DNA of 62,000 nt from Neocallimastix lanati (nom. inval.) (taxonomy: Eukaryota > Neocallimastigomycota > Neocallimastigomycetes > Neocallimastigales > Neocallimastigaceae), in assembly GCA_016946835.1 (NCBI GenBank), contig JACVTC010000118.1:435001-497000 (forward strand). Reading direction: 5' to 3'. Shown here one piece after another: positions 49,458-59,800 of the stretch. Position 1 is the first letter of the stretch, and every line of letters starts with the position of its first letter. The translations under genes and the position numbers were made by a program. Below the pieces are notes generated by a model. That model was not told where the DNA came from. It saw only the letters and a list, made by a program, of their open reading frames with translations, and ran no database searches.

Positions 49458-51491
49458 TTAAAACTTGGTAAGTATGGATTCTCTGAATTTAGTCATTAAT
49501 GTATTATTGAGGTATTTAGTAAAACCATCAGCTAAGTTCACATTTGTCCTAATATGTTTCAGTCTTATATCACCCTTTATAATTAAGTCCCTAATATGGT
49601 GATATTTAATGTCAATATGTTTTGATTTAGGGTTTATTGTGTGATTGATACAATTCTGAATAGCAGCTTTATTATCTGTTTTTATTTCTGCATATTTTAT
49701 GTTCATATTAAGTTCTTTAAAAATATTTTTATACCATAAACAATGTTTTGCACATTCATCTATAGCATAATATTCGCTTTCCATAGTAGAAGTTGATACA
49801 CAATTTTGTAGTTTTGAATACCAACTTGTTGGTGCTCCATTCATCATGATTATATACCCTGTTGTTGACTTCCTAGTTTCAGTGTCTACGCCATAATCTG
49901 CGTCAACATAGATGTCAAATGTATTACTATTTTTAAATTTTAAACCATATCTAGGATGACCTTTTAAATACCTGAAAATTTTTATAACATTAATCCAATC
50001 TTCTAAATTCGGATTACTTATGCGTCTAGAAGCTTTATTAACGGCAAATAGTATATCCGGCCTAGTACATCCAGCTAAGTATAACAAACATCCTATAGCT
50101 TGCCTATATAGATTTTCATCAAACCTTCTTTTTCGTAATTCTTCATTTATTATTGGCACCATATTTGAACATGGTGTATATTTTTCAATATTAAGTCTTT
50201 TTAAAATATCTTTAAGATATTTTTCTTGATGGATTAAGTAACCATCATTTTGTTTTTCAAATTTAAAACCTATCATATAATCTGCCTTACCTACATCAGT
50301 AATATTAAATTTACTTTTTATGCATTCTTTAGCTTTTAATATTTCATCTTTAATAACGGTTATGAGAATATCATCTACATAAACAGCCAATAAGCAAGTT
50401 ACATTACCTTCTCTATTCTTTTTCACATAAACGCATGGTTCACTTTTTAATCTAATGAAGTTGAATTCTGTCATCACTTCATTAAATGTATTATTCCAGA
50501 CACGTCCAGCTTGCTTCAGTCCATAGAGAGCTTTATTCAGTTTCCAATATTTTTTCTTATAATTATCATCTCCTTCTGGTGCTTCCATGTATATTTCTTC
50601 TTCCAAGTCAGCATTTAAGTATGCTGCTTTCACATCTAATTGATGTATTTCGTAATTATTTTGTGCGGCATAAGCTGATAATATTCTTAGGGAATCTTGT
50701 CTAAGTGTTGGAGAGAAAGTATATGTATAGTCCGTACCTTCTATTTGAGTAAACCCGCGAGCAACAAGTCTAGCTTTTCTTTTTATTATGTTTCCTTGAG
50801 AATCTCGTTTATAAGTAAATACCCACCGTGTAGTTATTATATTTGCATTGGAAGGAACCTTATTTACTAATTTGTACACTTTTATATTTGCATTGGAAGG
50901 AACCTTATTTACTAATTTGTACACTTTTATATTTGCATTGGAAGGAACCTTATTTACTAATTTGTACACTTTTATATTTGCATTGGAAGGAACCTTATTT
51001 ACTAATTTGTACACTTTTATATTTGCATTGGAAGGAACCTTATTTACTAATTTGTACACTTTTATATTTGCATTGGAAGGAACCTTATTTACTAATTTGT
51101 ACACTTTTATATTTGCATTGGAAGGAACCTTATTTACTAATTTGTACACTTTTATATTTGCATTGGAAGGAACCTTATTTACTAATTTGTACACTTTTAT
51201 ATTTGCATTGGAAGGAACCTTATTTACTAATTTGTACACTTTTATATTTGCACTGGAAGGAACCTTATTTACTAATTTGTACACTTTTAGACTTCTCATA
51301 TTCTCCAATTCATTATTTACTGCTTTTAACCATTCTAATTTGTCCCTTTTCTTATAAATATTATTAAATTGTTGTGGTTCTCTTAATTCTAATTCTGAAT
51401 AGTATGTTACCTTTTTAATTATTTCGGCTGAATTTAAGTATTTTGATTTTTTAGTTATATTTCCATTTATACCTGTAGACTTTCTTTTCTT
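49458..51491 (-). CDS. Copia reverse transcriptase-RNase H part of element 2
   Basis: Open frame on the minus strand from about 51491, continuous through 'EPQQFNNIYKKRDKLEW', the canonical copia RT lead-in. Then comes a tenfold 15-residue repeat (KVYKLVNKVPSNANI), and the normal RT resumes with 'TTRWVFTYKRD', 'IHQLDVKAAYLNADLE', 'YVDDI', and RNase H 'YVDADYG' and 'STMESEYYAIDE'. One copy of the 15-mer would be the usual length. The ATG at 51308 is internal; translation of the original polyprotein would have entered from upstream. Confidence 0.9.
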   Translation of the reverse strand, partial: KKRKSTGINGNITKKSKYLNSAEIIKKVTYYSELELREPQQFNNIYKKRDKLEWLKAVNNELENMRSLKVYKLVNKVPSSANIKVYKLVNKVPSNANIKVYKLVNKVPSNANIKVYKLVNKVPSNANIKVYKLVNKVPSNANIKVYKLVNKVPSNANIKVYKLVNKVPSNANIKVYKLVNKVPSNANIKVYKLVNKVPSNANIKVYKLVNKVPSNANIITTRWVFTYKRDSQGNIIKRKARLVARGFTQIEGTDYTYTFSPTLRQDSLRILSAYAAQNNYEIHQLDVKAAYLNADLEEEIYMEAPEGDDNYKKKYWKLNKALYGLKQAGRVWNNTFNEVMTEFNFIRLKSEPCVYVKKNREGNVTCLLAVYVDDILITVIKDEILKAKECIKSKFNITDVGKADYMIGFKFEKQNDGYLIHQEKYLKDILKRLNIEKYTPCSNMVPIINEELRKRRFDENLYRQAIGCLLYLAGCTRPDILFAVNKASRRISNPNLEDWINVIKIFRYLKGHPRYGLKFKNSNTFDIYVDADYGVDTETRKSTTGYIIMMNGAPTSWYSKLQNCVSTSTMESEYYAIDECAKHCLWYKNIFKELNMNIKYAEIKTDNKAAIQNCINHTINPKSKHIDIKYHHIRDLIIKGDIRLKHIRTNVNLADGFTKYLNNTLMTKFRESILTKF
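50840..51289 (-). repeat. Ten 45-bp in-frame tandem repeats inside RT
   Basis: Ten copies of a 45-bp unit, identical by eye except for one C/T change in the most N-terminal unit (Ser for Asn). The unit is a multiple of three, so the RT frame survives. There are no spacers. Confidence 0.95.
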
Positions 51492-52256
51492 TTGAATATT
51501 GTGACTTATTTATATTATTGTTTTCATAATTCTCATTTAAAGTTAAATTTTCCAATTGATTATTTTCATTTAAATTTAATTTATTTGAAATATTTTTTAT
51601 GTCATCATCATTATCAATATTATTAAGATTACATAAATTATGTTCATTTATAATTTTTTTGTTATTATCATTATTTTTATTATTTAAATTGTATTTTAGG
51701 TTTTCATTTTTATTTTGGTTATCCTCAATTAAATTTATCTTATCTTTAATAATATTTTTAATATCCTTTGATTTTTCGCTTAATTTCAACACTTCATTTG
51801 AAGTTTCATTATCATTTAATTTACTATTTTCTTTGTTTACCCTTTGGTCACTTACATTCTCCTCATTACTTTTGTTCTGTGAAATATTTACGTTTGAATT
51901 ATAATTATCATTTTGATCATTTTATTTTGAGCATTAAAGATTGAAAAAGGGTTTTGATCATTTGAATTGTCTAAATTATTTGAATTATTTAAATCTTTTA
52001 ATTTTTCTTGTTCAGAATTTATCGCATAAACGTTAGGGTTAGGGTAATAATTATAATTATTTAAATTATTAAATTTTGGAAGTGGACAATTTTGAATGTT
52101 TGGATTAAAATAAAATGGATATTGAAAAATTTGAAAAGGATTTATAAAATTATTAGGAGTGTTAGGATAAATATTATTTGGATAAAAATTATTATTTGAA
52201 TAAAAATTATTATTTGAATAAAAATTATTAAAATCTTGTAAATTATTTTTATTTAA

Positions 52257-52298
<42 letters not shown>

Positions 52299-52437
52299 GA
52301 ATAAATTCAGATTGTTATTGTAGTCACGTAAATTAAAATTATTATTGATATTGCTTGTGTTATAATTTGAACTAATATTCTTATCTAAAAATGAATTATT
52401 AGTATTATTATTATTACTGTTATTATAACTGTCATTA
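51492..52437 (-). pseudogene. Frame-broken Asn-rich IN-RT linker of element 2
   Basis: Corresponds in position to the Asn-rich linker of element 1. Open pieces exist in two frames (for example 51451-51792) with a frame change near 51490 and no continuous link to 52438. Contains an (AAT)n run at 52258-52300. Confidence 0.7.
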
Positions 52438-54027
52438 TTACCGGATACATCTTTTTTTTTCGTAAATATTATTTAAATCATATGAATTATCTTTATTGAA
52501 GTCCAAATTATTATTATATTCATTCCCCCCGACTTCAGTAAAGTCGTAAAAATCAACAATATCAGGAGGAGACGAGGGAGAGGCAATATTACCAGGGTGA
52601 TATTCCAGGAAAGAAACAGCTCTAGAAAGGATAATTTTATTATTGAGAGGATCGAAAATCTTGAAGGCCGTGTGGTTGACGTCGTCGTATCCTAAGAATA
52701 TACCTTGAAGAGTAGTGTCACTAAATTTCTTTCTAAATTGCTTGGGGACAAAGAAAAAAACTTTACATCCAAAAACTTTGAATTTATTATAATCAACCTT
52801 GTTATTGTAAAGAATTTCAAATGGAATCTGATTATTGATACCTTTATGGGGTATTCTATTGTGTATATAATTAGCTGTGTATACAGCATCTTCATAAAAT
52901 TTATGATGCAATTTAGCATCTCTGAGCATAGCAGTGGCGGCAAATATAAGAGTTCCATTGAAACGTTCAGAACGACCATTTTGTTGTAGGTTGTAAGGGA
53001 CTGTAAATTGTTGAATTATACCTTCTTTATTACAGAAATTAGAAAAATTATTATTTTTAAATTCAGTTCCGTTATCGGAACGTATATATTTGATGTTTTT
53101 ATTATGAATATTCTTGACTTTGTTATACCAAATAGTGAAAGTATTGAATATTTCACTTTTGGATTTTAGACAAAATACCCATCTGTATCGTGAGTAATCG
53201 TCAAGAATTGTAAAAATAAATTTATTTCCATATATAGACGAATTAGGTACAATAATAGTATCCATGTGGATAAGCTCAAAGGGTTCATTAGCTCTATTTA
53301 TAGAGCTTTTATATGGTTTATTTCTAAATTTTGAACGAAGGCACACTTCACATTTTTCATCAATCTTTATATTTTTTAATTTGTCTTTAATCATATCTAT
53401 GTTGAAGTGCCCTAATCGACGATGCCATAATTCCATATTGTCATCAAGTTGTGTAATACTGTTACAGATTTTTATATTCTTTTCATTGAATGATATTTTT
53501 TTAGTTGAAGTCCACAATTTATAAATTCTATTTTTAGTGGACTTAATTGTGCATAATTTATTTCCTCTTTTATTATAAATAGAGGCAAGATTATTATTAT
53601 TTTTATTATAAAAAATTGTTTTAAAATGTCTTTCACTAAGACAATCAATAGAGAGGAGGCTTCTTCTAAATGCTGGAATGTAAAGGACATTATGAAGGAT
53701 AATTTTATTATCGTTTATGTATCCTTCATATGTTCCCTTAAAGGTAGATTTTGTTGTTTCACCGTTGGCGAAAACAATAGACTCTTTATGTTTTACAATA
53801 TCTTTTAAGCCTTTTAAATTATTCGTCATATGACAAGATGCTCCAGAGTCTAAAGTCCAACAGGTGAAATTATCTGGGTCATCAAGTTTCCCAGTTTCTT
53901 CTGTATAATAATTTAGGTTATGTTCTGGGAACTTGGAGTTTTCGTTTTCCTTATTGCCTCGGATTACCTTTTTGAATTTATACCCCATTCGATTCATTTT
54001 CTTCATTTGAGTTATAATTGTCGGCAA
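52438..54027 (-). CDS. Copia protease-integrase part of element 2
   Basis: Frame with protease 'TLDSGASCHMT', integrase zinc finger 'HRRLGHFN' ... 'CEVCLRSKF', catalytic Asp in 'HMDTI', Asp in 'RSDNGTEF', Glu in 'NGRSERFNG', then 'FKVFGCKVFF'. It overlaps the end of the gag frame by 50 bp in another frame; the switch is at a run of four G in the coding strand near 53980, so a one-base insertion there is the simplest reading. Confidence 0.9.
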   Translation of the reverse strand: MPTIITQMKKMNRMGYKFKKVIRGNKENENSKFPEHNLNYYTEETGKLDDPDNFTCWTLDSGASCHMTNNLKGLKDIVKHKESIVFANGETTKSTFKGTYEGYINDNKIILHNVLYIPAFRRSLLSIDCLSERHFKTIFYNKNNNNLASIYNKRGNKLCTIKSTKNRIYKLWTSTKKISFNEKNIKICNSITQLDDNMELWHRRLGHFNIDMIKDKLKNIKIDEKCEVCLRSKFRNKPYKSSINRANEPFELIHMDTIIVPNSSIYGNKFIFTILDDYSRYRWVFCLKSKSEIFNTFTIWYNKVKNIHNKNIKYIRSDNGTEFKNNNFSNFCNKEGIIQQFTVPYNLQQNGRSERFNGTLIFAATAMLRDAKLHHKFYEDAVYTANYIHNRIPHKGINNQIPFEILYNNKVDYNKFKVFGCKVFFFVPKQFRKKFSDTTLQGIFLGYDDVNHTAFKIFDPLNNKIILSRAVSFLEYHPGNIASPSSPPDIVDFYDFTEVGGNEYNNNLDFNKDNSYDLNNIYEKKRCIR

Positions 54028-54703
54028 ATAGGTTGTATTTACTCAAATCTTCTTCATGCGATTCTGCTGAAAATGACTTCTTCTTATATTTAGAATCATA
54101 TTTTCTATTATTATGTTTATTGTTTGAAGGACAAAATTTTGCAATATGTCCTCTCTTCTTACATTTATAGCATATTCTATTATCTTTATTATCTTCTCTA
54201 TTAAAATTATTTATTTTATTGTTCCTTTTAATGTAGTTGGCTTCTGGCTTGGTATTATTATTCTCTCTATTTCTAATGATTCCTTTCTGCTTTTGTAACT
54301 GCTTGAGTGCTGGTACAACATCAATCATATATGCCATAAGATTATCCCAATTTTTTCTATGAAATATCATGTTTGATGTGATGCATATGTATGATGGAAG
54401 CATGTTGTACAAGCATTTAAATTTCTTTTCATCTGAATACACCTCCCCTAAATCTTCCAGTTCTTCATACAAATAATTAACATTAGATATGAATATGGCA
54501 AAGTCATCTTCCATATCATATTTTTTATTTTCTATTTTTTCTTTTATATCTTCTATTCTTTCCTCTCTTGATTTTCTATAAGACTCTTTTAGAATGTTCC
54601 AGATCTCAAAACAAGTATAAGCACTGAAATTAATTTCTTCTTTTATTTGGTCGCTCACACTGTTGCTTAGAATGTATTTTGCATGTGCTTCATCGTTCAA
54701 CAT
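53978..54703 (-). CDS. Gag C-terminal part of element 2 with CCHC knuckle
   Basis: Contains the zinc knuckle 'CYKCKKRGHIAKFC' and a typical copia gag segment ('ILKESYRKSREERIEDIKEK'). In-frame stops upstream (54710-54805) separate it from the N-terminal piece. Confidence 0.85.
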   Translation of the reverse strand: MLNDEAHAKYILSNSVSDQIKEEINFSAYTCFEIWNILKESYRKSREERIEDIKEKIENKKYDMEDDFAIFISNVNYLYEELEDLGEVYSDEKKFKCLYNMLPSYICITSNMIFHRKNWDNLMAYMIDVVPALKQLQKQKGIIRNRENNNTKPEANYIKRNNKINNFNREDNKDNRICYKCKKRGHIAKFCPSNNKHNNRKYDSKYKKKSFSAESHEEDLSKYNLFADNYNSNEENESNGV

Positions 54704-54802
54704 TTCATCTGTAACATTTAAATCGTATACGAAACGAGTGCTACCCTGACTCTTTTATATTTTGATCTGTCACCTATTGGAATGCTTATTAACTTAACTT
54801 TT

Positions 54803-55051
54803 TTAATTATAATCGTCTAGATAATTCATTTCAAGAACATTTTCAATATCTGGTACCCAAATAGAATAATTTTCTATTCCTCTTAAAAGAGTTTTGGTAC
54901 CAACAGCATTTGAAAAACGGCTTGTTTTTCTTTCCTTAATATTTTTATTTCTATCGACATTAGTTCGTTCAAAAAGCGGTTGGTATTCTTCTTCATCTTC
55001 ACTTGAAGTAGCTTCCTTTTTTTCTTTATTTTTGATACCAAAATCGCCCAT
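54803..55051 (-). pseudogene. Gag N-terminal piece of element 2
   Basis: Starts with ATG shortly after the primer-binding site, in the same frame as the next gag piece, but ends at a stop; at least four stops lie in the following 80 bp. Confidence 0.7.
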
Positions 55052-55123
55052 TTTAAATTGCCTTGTTAAAGTTTTAATATTTAATTTTATAGGTGAAATT
55101 TTGCCAATCGGTTTTTTTAAGTC

Positions 55124-55139
55124 ACTGAGACTCTTAATC
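55124..55139 (-). other. Primer-binding site of element 2, half-tRNA-Lys(CUU) type
   Basis: On the minus strand GATTAAGAGTCTCAGT, three bases after the LTR end. The same 16 bases are used by element 1 and complement the anticodon arm of tRNA-Lys(CUU). Confidence 0.7.
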
Positions 55140-55142
55140 TTT

Positions 55143-55432
55143 TGTTTTATTTTACTATATTTTAGAACACTTTATTATTAATTATATTAATAATGCATAC
55201 TTTTTATATATACTTTTACATGGTAATACATATACTAATAAACGATTGAACCATATCTGTATCACATTAACAATCAATCATATATTTATATGATCTAGCC
55301 ATAATACATTAGATACACAAAATACAATACATAAATTATACATATATTTAATCTAATACTTATACATAAAATATATTATTAATAGCTATAATTAATATTA
55401 AACTCTAATAAATAATTCATAATATTTTAACA
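55143..55432 (-). repeat. 5' LTR of copia element 2
   Basis: 290 bp; one C/T difference from 49146-49435 seen by eye. Confidence 0.9.
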
Positions 55433-55456
55433 TTTTAAAAAAATTTTGATATAATT

Positions 55457-55696
55457 ATCTCCCAATATGGCCATACAGTTACTAATTAACTGTAAGATGA
55501 TGAGTTATTGGCATACTGTAACAGCTTCACCGCTCACAATCGTCGTTGCACCCTGCCCGGAGATACCTTCCTAACGTTCCTACATATATCTTCATTGACC
55601 ACGAACATCAGAACGGAATCATTAACTCCTCCCTAGTGGGTGTAATCATTGGCGATTGGAAATTTTACAATCATCAATTCTATGCTTCAATTCAAA
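55457..55696 (-). mobile_element. Truncated SINE copy
   Basis: Reverse complement matches the 3' half of the SINE at 42870-43313 (about 90% by eye), lacking the B-box region and the terminal T run. It begins 24 bp from the LTR of element 2. A plus-strand open frame across it (55546-55749) is a by-product. Confidence 0.85.
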
Positions 55697-57237
55697 ATAA
55701 TTTTATATTAAAAAATATTAAATTATTTTTATACATATGTATAAGATAGAATTTTCAAAAACTATAAGCTAAATACTATCTGAAATGAATATTAATTTTA
55801 ATTAAATAAATTATGCATATATATGAAAATGCATAATAATACAATATTAATTTCATGTAATAATCTTAAATAGTTTAATAAAATTCTTTTTTTTATTTTT
55901 GTTATATTAAATTTGTTATTTATTTATATATTAATATGTTCAAGATACAAAAAAATAATAAATAAAAAAATAATAAATTAAATTTCATATTTTTATTTTT
56001 TTGTTTTTTAAAAAAGCTATGAATATATTTTTTTTAATTATATTAAAAATAAAGTTTAATATGTAAATATATGACATTAATATATATAAATGTAAAAAAT
56101 TAAAAAAATAAAAAAAATAAAAAAAAAAAAAAAAAAAAAGAAAAAAATTTAATAAAATAACCAATAATTTAAATTTTAAAAAGAAATTAAATCATTTGAT
56201 AAATAAGTTTAATATGGTTTTAGTTTAAAATTAAGGAAAGAACCAGTGTAACAATAAAAGATAAAAGATGTAAAAGATATATATATTATTTATATATTTA
56301 TGGTTGATAATGGTAAAAATATGAATTTAATGTGTTATAGTAGAAAATTAATGTAAATACTGTATATATTATAGTATATTGAACAAATAAAATTGAAATA
56401 TTTTATTAAAATATTTTTTTATCATATTTTTTATTGATTGTTTTTTATTATTCCTTTTTTTTTTTTTATATATATATATATATATAAATTCAAAGTTGTT
56501 AATAAAATTTAAATTACTTTTTTATATATTAGTAAAATTGAACTTTACGTCCAGGTTGGAAAGGGTATTATGGTGTATGTATATAAATAGATAATAAAAA
56601 GAAAAAAAAAAATAAAATAAAAATTTATTATAAAAAAAAAAAATAATAATAATTAATAATATATTGGAGTGAATCAATCTCCCATATTTCCATTTTGCAA
56701 TATCTACATGAATTTAAAAAATACTCTAGAAAAATACATATTCAAAATAATGCTAAGGTAAAAAAAAAAAAAAAAAAATACAATATATTCATTACAATGA
56801 TAATATGTAGGAAACTACATGATATTATTGATTACAATTCCAATGTTACTACATATCCAGTTTAAAATAATATAAACCATCATATTCACTTTTTATAGTC
56901 TTCCTATATTCCAAATTTACTCTCTTCGTTTTAGAAGCCACTTAAGAAAGGGTAACCACCAATTATTATCAGAATTACTGAAAACTGTAATTAGAACACT
57001 TGATATAGGCTAGTCCTTTTCTTTCAACCTTCAATGGACCTTGAAAAACAATCCATATTATTGGGAACTCATAACGTTATCTTTTTAAATTTAATGTAAA
57101 AATTTTATATTCTATATTTTCATGTATTTTTTAAAAAATATTATTAAATAAAGTTTATTATTAGTCCGGAAAAAAAAAAAAAAAAAAAAAAAAAAAAGAA
57201 TACATTAAAAATAGAAAATATATATATCTAAATTTTA

Positions 57238-57276
<39 letters not shown>

Positions 57277-57860
57277 ATTAAAAAATAAAATTTAAAAAAA
57301 ATATATATATATCAAAAATTTTTATTTTTTTATTTTATTTTATTTTATTTTTATTTTTATTTTTATTTTATTTTATTTTATTTTATTTAATTTAATTTAT
57401 TTATTTTTATTTTAATAATGTTTTTTTATTTTATTAATTTTATTTGCTTTATAAAAAAAAAAAAATTATATATATATGTATATATAAAGAGAAAAAGTGA
57501 GAAATATTAAAATGTTTTCTTTCTCATATATTTATATATTTATATATTTATTTATTATTTGAACATATAATTTATTTTAAAAAATAATAATGATAATAAA
57601 AAAACAAAATAAAATAAGAAAGCAATTCTAAATTTAATTTTAAAATTTTCCCATATATTTAAAAGTAATAAAAACTTCTTTTTAAAAAAAAAAAAGAAAA
57701 AGAATTTTTAATAATAATCATGAAAGTAAATAAATTCCGTTTTTTAATTAAAAACGTAACAAAAATAATAAAAATGAAAATGAAATATGAAATATGAAAT
57801 AAAAAAAAATTAAAAAATAAATGTAAATAAAATAGTTAATATATATATATATATAATTGC
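55697..57860. other. AT-rich spacer downstream of KAP95
   Basis: Mostly A/T, with poly(A) runs at 57173-57197 and 57247-57273 and (TTTTA)n at 57330-57390. An island of higher complexity at about 56660-57065 has no open frame; on the minus strand a short stretch reads 'SNSDNNWWLPFLKWLLKRR', possibly a coding relic I cannot assign. The last 250 bp are the presumed KAP95 3' UTR. Confidence 0.45.
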
Positions 57861-58415
57861 TTAATAAGAAACAGAAGCAGCTTGTAATGATCTTTTAACC
57901 ATCTAATTAAATTAATAATAATAATAATAATAAAAATTAAATAAATAAATCAAATTTACAATAAAGTAATTTATTTTATTAACACTTAATAAAAAATTAA
58001 ATTAGAATATTTACTTGATTTGCCCATTTAGCAACCTCTTTTGTTGAAATAGAACCTCTCATTTTCTTTCCTTCTCTAATAATTTCTGAAATCCATGGCT
58101 CACTAAATAATGGATTCAATTCGCCATTAGGAAAAGCATCAGCAAAGTCACTAATAAAAACAAAATTTAAAATTTAAAAAAAATTAATTAATATCTTAAA
58201 ATTAATTATCAATATAATCATAATCATTATCATTATATAAAATTCTTAACAATATTATATTATTTTACTTACCCAATTAAACCAAGGATACATCTAATTA
58301 AAGATTCGGTCTTTTCAACATCGTTATGAATATTATGCATGAAAGCAAATATATCATTAACATGACTAGCCATTTCACCAGCTTATAAAAATAAATATAA
58401 TAATTATATTTTAGT

Positions 58416-58470
<55 letters not shown>

Positions 58471-59761
58471 ATAAAAAACTTCATATATAGATATTTATAT
58501 AAATATATATTTTAAAATAATTTGTATTTTAAAATAATTTGTTTTTACTTACCACAATTACCACTCTTTAAACCTTGAACAATACCAACATAAGCTTCTA
58601 AAATACCTTCACGTAATTGATTAACATAATCAATCATATCATAATCATTCTTTAATTAAAATAATTATTAATATAATTAATTAATTAATATTATTAATAA
58701 TTAAAATAACAACAAATATAAATTATTATCGATAAATTGATAAATAGACATCCACTTACTGGAGAAGCTTCCATACTACTAGCTTGCTTTAATACAACCA
58801 TAACAATTGGTAAATAGGTAACAAAATTACTACCAATTGCTAAAGCAATATCACCGAAGCAAGAAAGAATAGCTGGCTTGACGTCACGATGAAGAATAGA
58901 ACTCTATTATATAAAAATTATAAATTAAATTATATTTTATATTAATAATTGTATATAATATTTAATATTTATAATAATAATAATAATAATAATAATATAT
59001 AATTTACTTGTAAATCTTCAAGTAAGTGATTCATAAATTCATCAGTATATGGAATAACACCTTCATTAAGAGCTCTACAAATATCACCAACAAGACCAAC
59101 AGCAATAGAACACATCTTTATTAAAATTAGAGATAAAAATTAATATATATATATATAACATATAAACAATTAAATAAAATGAAAACAATTCAACATATAA
59201 TAAAATATAGATATAATTATTACTTGATATTCTTCATGTGCTTGAAGAGCAACATTAAGATATGGAACAAAGCTTTCCATATATTTATTGAATCCACCCT
59301 CAATAACTAAATAAGATAAATTAATATAATATTTAAAGTTTAACAATTTTATTAGTTCAAATTTCTTTAAGAAATAAAAAAAATTTTTTTTGTTAAAATT
59401 TAACATTCAATATATATATTATATACCACAAATTATTATATTCAAATATAATTAATTACCTGCACTTAATGCACCAACAGCAAGGAAAGCATCTTCTAAA
59501 ACAGTTGATGATTTAGAAGCTGATGAAATAATTCTTAATAGAGTAGTCATAATATTATCAGCCATAACAGCAATATCTTTATCAAGTCTTCTAATGCAAC
59601 TTGTTAATACGCTACATAAGTTAGCTTGAAGTTCATGATGAGCTAATCTATCATCAATGTTAACAATTTGGTTCTATTATATGTAATAAAAAAGATAATA
59701 CAATGAAAAGACAAATATTAATATAATGTAAATTAATAATATAATTATCATATTCATATTC

Positions 59762-59800
<39 letters not shown>

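Larger units (their letters stand above)
49146..55432 (-). mobile_element. Degenerate Ty1/copia LTR retrotransposon (element 2)
   Basis: 6,287 bp, minus strand: 5' LTR 55143-55432, primer-binding site 55124-55139, gag pieces 54803-55051 and 53978-54703, protease-integrase frame 52438-54027, Asn-rich spacer 51492-52437 with frame changes, RT-RNase H frame 49458-51491, 3' LTR 49146-49435. LTRs are 290 bp and differ at one position by eye. No clear 5-bp target duplication is visible. Gag has in-frame stops between 54703 and 54803, gag and pol are in different frames, and the spacer is broken, so the copy is probably not autonomous although its LTRs are young. Confidence 0.93.

Noticed and set aside
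50843-51367. Plus-strand repetitive frames opposite the RT repeat
   Set aside because: Antisense by-products of the 45-bp repeat, which is a multiple of three and open in several frames.
52028-52045. Telomere-like GTTAGGGTTAGGGTAA
   Set aside because: Only two units, inside the copia 2 linker where the minus strand reads an Asn-Pro stretch; no array and no chromosome end.
55546-55749. 67-aa plus-strand frame
   Set aside because: Lies across the truncated SINE copy; the matching region in the full SINE is not open in the same way.
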